This document shows, in pieces, positions 19,401 through 29,417 of a stretch of DNA of 40,000 nt (the first letter of the stretch is position 1; each line of letters begins with the position of its first letter). Position numbers and translations under genes: made by a program. This DNA is from Symbiodinium natans (taxonomy: Eukaryota > Sar > Dinophyceae > Suessiales > Symbiodiniaceae): NCBI GenBank assembly GCA_905221605.1, contig CAJNDS010002357.1:487831-527830 (forward strand). The letters run 5' to 3'. The notes below the pieces were generated by a model, which was not told where the DNA came from, did not search any database, and saw only the letters and a list, made by a program, of their open reading frames with translations.

Positions 19401-22400
19401 AAGAGCCGAAACCCTAAACCCTCCCAAACCTTAAATTACAAGCCCCAACCCGGATACCTTTCAGCGCCCTTAAACGGCAGGTTGGAGGCCCCTGTGGGAC
19501 CCAAGCTCCTCAGCGATATCCTCCTGTCCTCGGCCATCGTCAACCCTGATGGGGAGGCCCGCAGAGTTGGGTTCGGGGTGGTTTTCTGGCTGTTAGTGGC
19601 TTCTGGTAGCAAGTTGAAACACTCTTGTGACTTAGGTGGGCAGTATTCGTAGCAACGAGTCCCCGATCCGGGTCCCGGGCAATAGTACTCGTAGTACTCG
19701 TTGTATTAGTAGTGATAGTAGTATTCGTAGTAATAGTAGTCATAGTAGTCATAGTAGTCATAGCAGTCATAGTAGTCATAGCAGTCATAGTAGTCATAGT
19801 AGTCATGGTAGTTGTAGTAGTCATAGAAGTCGTAGAAGTCACAGTCATAGCAGTCTTAGCAGTCATAGTAGGAATCGTAGTGACCGTAGTCATCGTCGTG
19901 TAGGTAGTGTTCTTAGTAGTCGTAGTAATCGTAGCAACATAGTTGTAGTAAGCAGGGAATCATCATCATTGTGATGATTGTTTTCCGTATTAAAAATTTC
20001 TATTATAACTCCATCTACATACATTCGGACATGATTGTGGATGGCTCCTGCAACCTAAGCCCTCCGACGGTAGCCGAGACTGACATGATCTGCTCAGGGC
20101 TTGCAAAAGGCAGGATGTCCAGCTCCATCAAAGTTAATCTGAGAGGGGGGCGAGGAGGATGGCCGATGCTTAGGATGCCATGCATATCGCATGCGCATGC
20201 CACACCTCGAACTAGGGACAAGGCAAGGCTTCCTAGCAGCTGCTAAACCGAGTTGCGGCCTTTCGGCCTGCGAGCTCCCCACAGTGCTTGCAGGCCGCCA
20301 TGGGCGGAGAGGGTGGTGAAGCCGGCTTTGAGTTTGGCATCAATCCGAACGATGATCCGGAGCTCTGGGCTGCTCTGGGCTCTCCTTTGTTTGGCCAAAA
20401 GGCTTTCGGACGTAGGGAGGGATTTGAAATTTGTGCGAGAACAGACACGAAAGAATGTCCGGGAAGTCTTTGACACTTTGCCCTCGCACCTGAAAGCCCG
20501 AGGCCCCAAACCTGATTTGAGCTACCTGACACATCCTGGCACAGTCGAGATCTGAGTCCTGTGAGGGTGAACCCGTTGCGCAGCAATAGGAGCTTGCTCT
20601 TGCGCTCCGCATCTCCATGGAAGAGGAGAGGGCCAGGCAAGGGCGACTATTGCAGTAAAACAGTCTGCCTAGGTTTCGTACCAAACATTAGCACTCCTTG
20701 GGTTTTGCGATGTGAACGTGGCAGCATCTTAACCACTTTGATTTGAAATTTCGGGCTTTAATGGTGGTACTCGGGGGTCTGCTGCATTCAGCTTGACTCT
20801 CGTCAGCACCTTCCAACTTCCAAGAGCATGCGTGAAGGATTCGGCGGCCTTTCGAGATTGACCTGGGACCTCGAATCGAAATCCTTTTTGTAAAAACCCT
20901 TTCAGGTCCTGAACCCAAGGCAGCCTCGCAAACCCATCTCTCCCAAACGTTTGGATTCCCCCAGTGTATCAAAGGACCTGATAAACAGCTTCAAGCCTAA
21001 ACTCTGCCAACGCTATGCCATAAGCCATAAGCGGCCCCGAGGCAACAGGCCGCGGGAGGTGAGGCCCCAGCGGGTGAGGCCCCGGCAAGTGGGCAGGCGC
21101 CAGCCGTGCCGGGCTCGGGGAAGCTGAAGTGGGGGCAGGGGGTGCTTGGAGCTTTAGGAATCCCTAACCTTTCTCTCCATCATCCCTAAGCCCCTGAGCT
21201 ACACAACTCCCAAGATTCAGAGACTTTTTGGCTTTGGGAGGTTGCTTCAGTCAAGTCCATGGACAATTTTTGGGCAACCCCCAGACACAGATCGGTTCAT
21301 TTTTTGGGGGAGCTGGGCCACAAGGCTGCAGCAGCCACAGCGCCTGCGCCAGCTGCCGGGGACCGGGGGGTGGGTGAGTGGGAGAGGGTGTGGGTGTTCA
21401 GTCTGCAGATCCAGCTCCGTGTATGTTGGTCCTTGAGGAGACGGCACCAGCAGCATCACTGCCTGTGGTCACCCTGGCGCCGGATTGTGATAGTGGGTCC
21501 GGGTTACAAGAGTGGGCGGTTTTGGGTGTTCATGTTTTGCGTGCTTGAGTTTGGGCTGCCTTGTGTCCCGCAGTCATCAAGCCCTATCAGCAGTTTCGTA
21601 TCGGAAGTGCACCAGCCAGGCTCCAGATGCGGCTGTCATGGAAGCCATGGGCTGCTTGGCTTCGAGAGGGTTTTTCGTGAAGAGCCTGGCCGTTCGGGGT
21701 CCAAGGTTTAGAGCAGCCCCTGTACTCATCTACGTACTTATCCCGATGTGCGTGCTTGTGACTAGGGTTCTTGAAGACATCAGAGTTTTGAGGCTTCACG
21801 CGCACCCGGTTCCTTCCCACACCGCCAGGCATGGAGGACATGGACGATGAGCTGCGGCAGGCTCTCCTCCTTTCCATGCAAGAGCCAGGGCCCTAGCCGT
21901 TGAGTCCACATGAATGAAGTAAACATCGGTCTTATTCGCGTGCCGTCAAGTTTTATGCACAGAGTTCAATCGAACGACAACAAATTTCAACTTCAGCGAA
22001 ACACAAATCCAGATCATGTTGCCCTGCACACACACAAGCGGCGTGAAGTGCTGAACAGTGTTTCCGCCCTCGCCGCTTTTTTTGCACTATGAGGGCAGTT
22101 CACGTGGAGGCAAGCAGGCGGACCCAGTACGATTTTGTGAGAGTTAGACGTGGTAGACTCAAAGTTTCACAAACCCACTCCGTTTCTGCCCCACTCTTCG
22201 CCAAAGTTCCGGGTAGCCACCTGCGAGTCGTGTATTCAGCCGACCATCACAATACAGCAACAGCCTCAAGAACCAACAAATCAGATGTCATCAGCACATA
22301 CGCTGAGCTGACAAATCTGTTCAAAGCAACTCTTTTAGATTGAAGGTCATGACGCTGGGCAGCACGCTTTTAGAATAGTTTCCGGCATACAGTTGTGCAG

Positions 22401-25400
22401 TTATGTATCGGCTGAAAGACACAGGCTTCATGCGGGAGGGGTCATGGCTTAGGTGGCACCAGCACAAAACAAACTTGGGCGCAGAACCCTAAACCCAAAA
22501 ACCCAAAAACCCAAAACACTAAACCCTAAACCCTAAACCCTAAACCCTAAACCCTAAACCCTAAACCCTAAACCCTAAACCCTAAACCCTCCTAAGCCCC
22601 GTTGCGCTTTCACAGGATGGAGCCAGGGTCGGCGGCCCCTGCGACGGCCCCGGCAGCGACAGCTCCGGCTTCCACTCCGCCAGCGGCCCCCACTGGGACA
22701 CAGGCTTTCAAGGGTTTAGGGTCTAGGGTTTAGGGCTAGGGTTTAGGGTTTAGGGTTTAAGGTTTAGGGTTTCGGGTTTAGGGTTTCGGGTTTAGGGTTT
22801 AGGGTTTAGAGTAGGGTTTTTTGTGTTTTAGAGGAGTTTAGGATCTGGCGCTGGGATCAAAAGCCAGACACTTGCAACGACAGGCTCCTGCCGGCGCCGC
22901 AATGGAAGGTGCCTTGCATTTAAGGTTTGGGTGGTCGCCTGTAGCTGTTTACGGTTAGGCAGACCGTCTTAGCTCCTACGAGCCGCCGAGAGTTCAAACC
23001 TGACGGTTCATCAAGGTCACACTGCAGCAAGGGCTCCGGGTTGGGAGGTTCAGGTTTTGGGATTGGGTTGAGGGCCGATGGGGTGCTTTGGGGAGGAGGT
23101 CGGTTTAGATTGACTGGTCATGGCCCCCATCGGTCAGACCATTGTAGTTGTTCGCGACGACGTGCAAGGTTTCGAGGAGGCAATGGAGTGAGGTTCCACA
23201 TATGCGTATGCGGGCGCGTGACAAATCCAACTTTGTCGAAACCCCAACCCCCTTGGCCCGATCTCTGAAGCCCTGGCACCCTCCAGTGCTTGGAGATGGC
23301 TGTTCATCATCGGTCACGCAGCATCGTCTTGTGAGGGTTCGTTTTCGAGGCTCTGGATTGGATTCAGAACGAAGAGTAGGTTCCATACTGATGTAAGATT
23401 CTGGGAAGGCTGCCAACGCTCCAAAACCCTTCGAACCTAAGCCCTTGAAGCCAAGCTGCTGAGAACCCAGTGCTCTTAGTGCAGGCGGTTTAGGTTCACA
23501 GCGTTGGGTGCGGCAACGGCAGGCATGGAGGACATGGACGATGAGCTGCGGCAGGCCCTTCTCCTCTCCATGCAGGAGTTGTGGCCCTAGCTGTCGAACT
23601 TGAGAGCTTGAGCTTGGGGAGCTTTTCTGTTTTTGAAACGCACTTTACAAGGATCAGCAGCTGTAATTACATGAGTAAGGCTCTTCTGAGCCTTCTACCG
23701 CGAGTCTAAAACACTCTTCGCACAATGCCTGAAGTGTAGCCATGACGCCCCTTCTCCTTCGTGACGGTCGATCATGTCACGTCGTGAGTTTTTGAGAAGT
23801 GCCCTGCTTTTGTTCTGCGCAGCACGGGTGCGAGCTCCCGAAAGATGTGACGTGTAATGGGGGGGTGGGTGGGGTGAAGATCAGACTTGCAGTGTTTGGT
23901 GCATCAGGTCGGAGGGAGGGGCGGCAGCCCCCGCAGAAACGCAGGCAAAGTTTGCCCTGCGATGCTGCGATTCTGGGGTCGTACAGGGCTTTGGGGTCAA
24001 CAATCTCATGGATTTCTTTCGCCTCAGGGGGATGTTGATCTTTTTTGGTCTTCTCCCTGCAACTGGGAACTAATTCCTGAGTTTGCCCCACCTTCTCCTC
24101 TTGGTCGTTGGAAAGTGCAGCTGGTTTTCGCCTCACTTGCCCCACGTGCTCAGTTGGTGGCGGGACAATTCGATGAAGCTTGCCCTACTTGCCCCACTGC
24201 CTCCCCGCTTGCCCCCCCCACTTGCTCCACATGCTCCCCGCGCCGATGCCCAATTCATCCTTGAAACTCCGCAGTCAACGTCGTGGCCTCTGATGGGACA
24301 GTTGCATGGTGGTTTAGGTTGTGGGAGTCCTTTTTGCCGTGCAATGTAGCCACAGGATGTCAGGCGAAATGGATGCGGAACGCCTGCTCAGAGTCTCGCT
24401 CGGAGTTATGGGCTGGTTTTTGACGCCAAACAAAGTGCCCTCAGGAGGACGACCTCAGGAAGGACCCGCCGTAACTATTTGGAAGCTTGAGTGTTGGAAA
24501 GGTTGCGGTTCAGCACCTTTCCAAACCTCAAGCCATCACCTGAAATCCCAGTATTCGTGTAGCTGCCGGATCGACCTGCTGAGTCTGCGACGGAGTGGGT
24601 GTCCTCCAGCTGCAGCTTCGTACTCCAGCCTTGTCTCTGGCTGGTCCAGCAGCTGCAATATGGTCGGAGGAGCCAGGGTTGACCTTGTCCTGCACCAGAT
24701 TCTTGATCCCCGGAGAATATAACTTGATTCTCTTTCATCAGTTCACTTGTCTGGATATGCGTGCCCGGCCACCCCGGTCAAAGCAGACCTCCCAGGCTCT
24801 TAATATTTGGAGGCGCCCGAGCTATTTTTTTGGCAAGTGTGCGGGTTGGAGCTCGTCATCGTCTGGGTCTGGATGGCTGGCTGGGAACAGCGCTCGAGTA
24901 GTCACCTCGTCTGTGTTCGCAGCAGGTGGTGGGGCCACGGCAGCGCGCAGTATCGATGGATGTTGACTAAGAAGTCTGCTGGCTTATTCTCCATACTTGC
25001 TGAACGTTTGAATTTGTTCGGCTTTGGAGTGAAAGGCTCGAAGCTACTCTTGCGCGTTTTTTCTTCTCCCCCGCCCTCGTCATTGTTAGATGGGCCTCGA
25101 GTGCGCGCCTTTTGACCAGCAGGATCTGGCAGGGGGCAGTTTTAAGAGTAAGCCCCTCGCGCTGCACACAGCTGTGAAGAGCGCATTGTCCTGTGCCTCC
25201 TCCAGCAGGCCCCGAAGCGAAAGGCAGAGGCGCTGGCGGAGGCATGGGCACCAAGTGGTTCTCCGAAGAGAATCTACGACTTGTTGACATGTAGACGTTG
25301 TTTTCCAATGGCCGAGTTTCGGCTAGGGTTGCCCACCCCCCCCCCCTCCGGCCAAACCCCCAGAAACCTAAAGCACCTTGGCTCCTCAAAGTCCCTGAGC

Positions 25401-27092
25401 AAAGAAGTCGGACCTTTTACTTTTGACTTCAGGGCGTAGGGCAGTTCATGCTTTCCAAAACTTCTAAACCCCGTAAACTCAATACCCCTGTCACGAAGTG
25501 ATCGCGAAGGTGCATGGCAGATGTTCTTGTCAGGAAGTGGGCGGGGAAACTCTGAACCCGAATCTTGGGAACAACTCACCCCCAGCCCCCATGCCTGTCC
25601 CCTTCAAAACGCAACCCTGAACCCTAAACCCTAAACCCAAAAACCCTAAACCCTGAACCCTAAACCCGAAACCCGAAACCCTAAACCCTAAACCCGAAAC
25701 CCTAAACCCTAAACCCTAAGCCCTAAACCCTAAACCCCAAACCCACACCCCGGGAGGACACCGAGATGAAGGCCGCCGAGGCCCCGTCCTCGAGCGAGGC
25801 CTGGACAGCCAGGGAAGACGAGGACTCGTACTTTCTGTAGTTGAGGCTTATGGGTGTAGGGTTTAGGGTTTAGGGTTTAGGGTTTGAACGGAAAGGGTAT
25901 TCAGAGTGTGATTTCTGCCACAGATTGGTGCTGCTTGGGGGTCTAAACGCTGCAAACGAGACCTCCGCACTCAAAGTATTCGTCGAGTTGTATGGTCACG
26001 GGTTTTAAGGCTTTGCGTGGTTGGGGGCTTGGTCGTTTGGGTTTTCGATGTTCGGTCGTCGGGGTTTCGGGAACAAACGCGTGCGCAGGAGTTCTCGGGT
26101 TCTTGGATAATAATAAAGAGGGCCGTGAACAATATTTGTATTATAAGCCCCAATATAAAGATCTTTAAAGAGGCTTGTACTGCTGTAGGCACAAATAATA
26201 TCAGCGTGCATCATTCATTCGCTTCGCTTGTTCCTTCCTTACCAAACATTATTGCTGTGCTCACTTGATGCTTCTTCCTTGTGTTGCCTCGAGCCTTCAG
26301 GATTACATTAGGTTGGCGGTCGGCGGGATGATGTCTCTGGGCTTGGGGGAATATTCAGGGCATGCGCGGAAACCCACCCACAAGCCCGACACACCTCCCG
26401 AGTGCCCCCTGCTCCAGGGCAAACCCGCAGAGGGCGAGGCGTGAGGGGCAGATTGGTCTTGCCAGGGGGTCCCCGAAGCCAATCAAGGCGCTGAGCCGTG
26501 ACAAGCGCAAGGCTCCGAGCAAGCTTCAGACCCTGGAGCTCCCAGAACCAAGAGTGTCCGATAATCATCGCTTCGATTGCTTTTGGCACCCTGCGCCTTC
26601 AGAGATACACGTACGCGTGCACGCAGTGATGGCTACCAGCTTCGGTTAGAGCAGGCATCGGACCCCGAAACTCCCAAAAACCCAAGGATGTTTAGAGCCT
26701 GGAAGCCCATCCAGGCTGTCCTGGACGGCAGATGGTTGCAGGATCCCAACTTCGTTCAGGAGCCCCAGGGGTGTTTCGTTGGGTTGTGCTCATGGAGTGA
26801 GACCTCCCCCCGAGGCCCAAACCCCTCGAGATCCTTAAAGGGCTCTTGGATGTCTGCAGTTCACCTCTTCAATCGAAGAAGAATGCACTAGGCGGGCGCA
26901 TCCAAGCCCAGAGTCCAGCTTGGCAGCTCTGTCCATTTTGCCAAAGCGGTCCTGGAGTCAAGCAACGTGTTTCCACAAGCTGTGTCATTCCCCAGCCCTG
27001 CGACCTTGACATCCTCGCCCTCAACTCCAGATGGGTATTTCCCAAAATCAGGGCCACCCCTTTTTTTTCCCCAAATAGAGTAGAATCCCCAC

Positions 27093-27123
<31 letters not shown>

Positions 27124-28331
27124 AGGTAGACCCATGTTCGGAAACCCCCCACCAACTGCTGAAAATGCAGGAGTTGCTCGGGTCGCTGTCCGAGGCTCGG
27201 TTGTCAGGCTCGACCACGGAGGCCTCAGGTAGCTCAAGGAACCAAGGTGATTGGACTCGGTCGTCCAACATCCCCCAAACGTTTCGGGGGGCTTGGGCTT
27301 TGGGGGTCTAGTAGGTGTGGTGACTTTTTTGTCGGGGCCTTGTTAAGTTGTTGAGTGGTTGTAGTCAGAGGAAGTATCCCTTTACGTCCCTTTTGGATTC
27401 GTGCCATCCCGTCTCTACTGAAAGTGCAAAGTCCAAAAGTGGTGGCAGTAGAAGTAGCTGACTGCCACGGCAGCGTACCCAATCCCTCCCCCCAAGTCCT
27501 ACACAAAGCTCAGTGGAAAGTGCTTGGTCTTCCCGAAGCCTAAATTCCTAAGCCCCCTACACCCTACACCCTAAACCCTAAACTTTCCGGATGGCAGAAT
27601 GTGCTGAGGCCTGGTGTCGACATTGATGATCCGCGAATTCAGGATGCCTTGAAAGAGGCCTGTGCTGCAGCTGCTTCCACGAAACTCTGGGGTTTAGGGT
27701 TTAGGGTTTAGGGTTCAGGGAACCTTGTACACTTTCACGGCGCGAACTCCTGTGACTGGAGACGATTGAGGCGCTGGTCGGTATAGAAGGCGAGTGAAGT
27801 CACTAGGTTTGCAGGCCAGGCTTTCGAGTTTAAGGGGCCTTGAAGATGGCATGGCCTGATACTGAAGGTGAGTGGCGGCGCACCGGCGAAGAAGGCCCGG
27901 GGCAGCTGCCTGCTGGCCGATCTCTTTGTCATGTTCTTTCTTGGCATTTGTTTAGGGTTTAGGGTTTAGGGTTTAGGGGAAAAAGGGAGCCGGGAATCCC
28001 AAACTTGCAGCACCTCGCTACCGACTTGGCTCCCCTTCGGCTCCAATCGCACTTTGTCCAGGCCCGCAAAGCACGCCAAAACCAATCTCAAGATCAAACC
28101 CAAGGCCCTTAGCATCCCAAAGCCCGGATCATACAAACCCCAAGCCCAAGGTGCCCAAGCTTTAGAGGGCCGTGGCATTGGGGCCCTGTCAGCATGAGAA
28201 TGGGGAGTTTTTGCTTGTGCATCCGAGCTCAACTTGGCAGGGTGACTTAGCCTGCGCTTGCTCATGAGGGTGATCATCGGTGATTCTGCTAGGACGAAGG
28301 CTCGGACGACAAGAAAGAAGACAAGAAGTAG
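15030..28331 (+). CDS. RPN10: 26S proteasome regulatory subunit RPN10/PSMD4 (ubiquitin receptor), ~25 exons
   Basis: Rpn10 sits between base and lid of the proteasome 19S particle and binds polyubiquitin through UIM helices. Exons read by eye: 15030-15075, 15357-15425, 15636-15696, 15901-15936, 16246-16273, 16394-16437, 16781-16818, 17152-17190, 17738-17778, 18266-18309, 19027-19082, 19481-19556, 20294-20359, 20590-20642, 21042-21105, 21325-21373, 21829-21883, 22616-22713, 23523-23577, 24356-24404, 25757-25822, 27171-27194, 27598-27680, 27873-27894, 28293-28331. They total 1301 bases with consistent phase throughout. Donors are 14 GC, 6 GT, 4 GA; all acceptors are AG. The N-terminal half is a VWA domain, followed by UIMs, an Ala/Pro linker and the family C-terminus. 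The Met codon is not in the first exon found: its phase asks for ATG+G in an exon upstream of 15030. Family assignment is very secure; individual boundaries, especially the last four exons, are inferences. Confidence 0.93.
16548..16655. repeat. RPN10: CCCTAAG/CCCTAAA array in RPN10 intron 6
   Basis: About a dozen 7-base units, mostly ccctaag with flanking ccctaaa and cccgaaa variants. It lies 125 bases before exon 7, with the C-rich strand in the sense direction as in the other 3'-side arrays. Confidence 0.9.
16781..19556 (+). CDS. RPN10: RPN10 exons 7-12: second half of VWA domain
   Basis: Exon 7 gives ALKHRQNKKQKQ, exon 8 IIAFVGSPVTAT (nearly identical to the family's IIxFVGSP strand), exon 9 KELETLGKNLKKN, exon 10 VALDLVSFGEVEEN, exon 11 APKLEKLMNALNSQDTSH, and exon 12 EAPVGPKLLSDILLSSAIV. 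Together these supply the remaining VWA strands and helices at full family length. Donors are GC except exon 8, which uses GA (17191). Exon 9 has an AG|A acceptor. At exon 11 the donor is placed at 19083 because this gives both correct phase and exact family length (SH-L-L-EAPVGP). A CCCTAAG array lies in intron 6, the (CAT)n tract in intron 8, and a short CCCTAAA stretch just before exon 12. Confidence 0.9.
17289..17356. repeat. (CAT)n microsatellite in RPN10 intron 8
   Basis: Perfect then interrupted CAT/CAC triplets. It gives a spurious Ser/Pro ORF. Confidence 0.9.
19685..19945. repeat. TAGTCA/TAG-CAG tandem tract in RPN10 intron 12
   Basis: About 260 bases of degenerate triplet and hexanucleotide units (agtagt, catagt). 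Open in several frames on both strands, giving Ser/His, Val/Ile and Thr/Met ORFs; none is considered real. Confidence 0.9.
20294..21373 (+). CDS. RPN10: RPN10 exons 13-16: FEFG motif, UIM1 and Ala/Pro linker
   Basis: Exon 13 ends the VWA-UIM connector with AGFEFGINPNDDP (family: FEFGVDPxxDPELALAL). Exon 14 completes the first UIM: ELALALRISMEEERARQ, close to the plant sequence, with the Leu-Ala-Leu face and invariant Ser-Met that contact ubiquitin. The intron between them starts with GA and the hexamer GGAGCT recurs at both of its edges. Exons 15 (21042-21105) and 16 (21325-21373) encode Gly/Ala/Pro-rich linkers with repeated GEAPA. Their ends are less certain because low-complexity sequence gives no homology to anchor them, but a GTGAGT donor at 21374 and the downstream phase fit. 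Continuing in frame past 20359 gives a chance ORF to 20473 that drops the UIM. Confidence 0.85.
21829..21883 (+). CDS. RPN10: RPN10 exon 17: UIM2
   Basis: The exon starts after CAG at 21828 and encodes MEDMDDELRQALLLSMQ, an excellent UIM (acidic run, Leu, Ala-Leu, Ser). The donor is GC at 21884, leaving GA to be completed by the first G of the next exon (Glu). If the donor is ignored the frame hits TAG at 21894-21896, giving a false terminal exon. Exon 19 is a near copy; the surrounding introns do not match each other by eye. Confidence 0.88.
22486..22590. repeat. CCCTAAA array before RPN10 exon 18
   Basis: About 14 units, nearly perfect in the central stretch, ending about 25 bases before the splice acceptor at 22615. 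Confidence 0.95.
22616..22713 (+). CDS. RPN10: RPN10 exon 18: Ala/Pro/Thr linker bracketed by telomere-type repeats
   Basis: Encodes a linker beginning EMEPGSAAPATAPAA and ending APTGTQAFKG. The acceptor CACAG lies about 25 bases after a long CCCTAAA array. The donor G|GTTTAGGG is the first unit of a TTTAGGG array. This donor leaves one base, exactly the phase required by exon 19 (G+GC = Gly); an alternative GC donor at 22704 breaks that phase. The other two frames of this exon are also open, so the linker's identity rests on phase, not homology. Confidence 0.75.
22714..22826. repeat. TTTAGGG array starting at RPN10 exon 18 donor
   Basis: Begins with gtttaggg at the donor itself and continues with imperfect units (tctaggg, tttcggg). 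Inverse complement of the array on the other side of the same exon. Confidence 0.95.
23523..23577 (+). CDS. RPN10: RPN10 exon 19: UIM3, duplicate of exon 17
   Basis: Same length, phase and protein as exon 17. The two 55-base exons differ at four positions (GCT/GCC, CTC/CTT, CTT/CTC, CAA/CAG), all third-position and synonymous. The donor here is GT (23578), where exon 17 uses GC. The next exon again starts with a single G completing Glu. Confidence 0.88.
24356..24404 (+). CDS. RPN10: RPN10 exon 20: degenerate fourth UIM-like segment
   Basis: Acceptor CACAG|G, product MSGEMDAERLLRVSLG, GT donor at 24405. Phase fits both neighbours. An acidic start followed by Leu-Leu-x-x-Ser-Leu resembles a UIM but the central Ala is Leu. 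It occupies the place of the second UIM of the human protein. It may instead be a linker that lost ubiquitin contact. Confidence 0.7.
25617..25747. repeat. CCCTAAA array before RPN10 exon 21
   Basis: About 17 units with cccgaaa and ccctaag variants, ending some 10 bases before the acceptor. The short TTTAGGG array at 25853-25884 lies on the far side of the exon. Confidence 0.95.
25757..28331 (+). CDS. RPN10: RPN10 exons 21-25: C-terminal region
   Basis: Exon 21 (25757-25822) is acidic: DTEMKAAEAPSSSE then AREDE. Exon 22 (27171-27194) is ELLGSLSE. Exon 23 (27598-27680) carries NVLRPGVDIDDPRIQDALKE, matching the conserved helix around LPGVDPN. Exon 24 (27873-27894, or from 27868) gives GGAPAKK, and exon 25 ends DEGSDDKKEDKK-stop, like the lysine/aspartate-rich end of the family. 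Donors chosen are GA, GC, GA, GC. Exons 21 and 23 are bracketed by CCCTAAA before and TTTAGGG after. Exons 22 and 24 are the least certain; exon 23 may end up to a dozen bases either way. Confidence 0.75.
27092..27124. repeat. poly(C) then poly(A) tract
   Basis: About 22 C followed by 11 A, 47 bases before RPN10 exon 22. Length may be affected by sequencing error. Confidence 0.8.
27559..27722. repeat. paired CCCTAAA and TTTAGGG blocks around RPN10 exon 23
   Basis: CCCTAAA-type units at 27559-27585 and TTTAGGG at 27690-27722 flank the 83-base exon. A further TTTAGGG block at 27950-27978 follows exon 24. Confidence 0.95.
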
Positions 28332-28965
28332 TGACTGCCCCTTCGTAGCCTCAGATATTCGCAAAGACGCAGCAGGCTTCGCAGAGTAGAATGCACGGCG
28401 TACATGCATCAGATTCGCTTCGAAGCCTCACATTGGAGTGTGTAGTGAGCTTGTGTCATGGTCGCCTGAGAATTTAACTTTGGGGATGGACAGAAGAAAG
28501 CATACTTCATAGATGACAGGTGCTGTGGATGTCTGCAGTGCCAGATATCGGCTTTAAATACGCTGAACCAACGTGCAGCCGGAATCAGATGTCGAAGGCC
28601 TGCTGCCACTTTGCAGCCGTGTTCATATCCCTGGCATCAGGTGTGTCAATGCCAATAGTGGTGTGAAGTGTTGAGAGTGCGTGCGCATCGTAAGAATCGT
28701 AACGCTTAGGAAATAAGGATGTTCTTTGCTTGAAGCCATGCCTGTCAATGAACTCATACAGAAGCCCTGTGAGTTCAAACAGAAGCAAGGACAGATAGCG
28801 TGCTGCAAAACAAGAGCAACGGAACTGCACAACAGGACTACATTGATCCTAAGCCCGAAGGCCCCAACTAAGCACAACCAAGCCCACCCCAAACCCCTCT
28901 GCAGTTGATCTCGCCCTGCGGTCTTTCCAGAGCGAGGAGAGCCGGAAGCCCTTGAAAAAGGGGGG

Positions 28966-29417
28966 TAGTTTAGGGTTTAGGAGGGTTTAGGGGTTTGTGG
29001 AATCAAAAGCCGCGCCGCCTGCGAAGAAGTCAGCGAAGAACAGTAGCCAGGGCCCCCCTTTCCCCAAAGCTGCGCCGATTTGCCGGGGCCGCGAGCCTGG
29101 CCGCGGGGGCCTAAGAAGCCGGGGGAGGGGGTCCAATATAGGGGATCAAAGCAGATACTTGCAGTGAAAAACCCCCAAAGCCCTATTCTAACCATTTTTA
29201 AAACCCTTTGCAGATAGGCATTGAGAGAGAGTGGTTGCGGAGTTGGGGAGAGTTGGGGGGGGGGGGGGGGTTCCAGGGCTTCATGGAAGGTCATGGACGG
29301 TTTTGGAGCGTCTCCCCGCGCATCACATGCGACGAGGCTGTTCTTGTGTGAGTCGAGCGTCGGTTTGGGGTTTGAGGTTTAGGGTTTAGGGTTCAGGGTT
29401 TAGGGTTTAGGGTTTGT
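28966..29417. repeat. TTTAGGG blocks around a candidate exon
   Basis: Short arrays at 28966-29000 and 29356-29417. Between them lie a Lys/Ala-rich open stretch from 29000 and a poly(G) tract at 29256-29270. 28332-28965, the 3' flank of RPN10, has nothing else I can assign. Confidence 0.85.
29277..29336 (+). CDS. candidate exon, unknown protein
   Basis: TTCCAG|G acceptor, GFMEGHGRFWSVSPRITCDE, GC donor at 29337. Followed by a TTTAGGG array 20-80 bases later, as with RPN10 exons. Family not recognised. Confidence 0.35.

Noticed and set aside
19540-19974. ORFs of Ser/His, Thr/Met or Val/Ile repeats on both strands
   Set aside because: Products of the intronic trinucleotide tract; open in several frames at once.
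20360-20473. Continuation of the FEFG exon to a stop at 20473
   Set aside because: Leaves the Rpn10 family after DDPEL, whereas splicing at 20360 to 20590 restores the UIM.
21829-21896. UIM segment as a terminal exon ending in TAG (also 23523-23590)
   Set aside because: A GC or GT donor before the stop gives correct phase into the next exon, and conserved C-terminal exons lie downstream.
25823-25840. EDSYFL-stop as the C-terminus of RPN10
   Set aside because: The conserved PGVD helix and Lys-rich end are found further downstream; a GA donor precedes this stretch.
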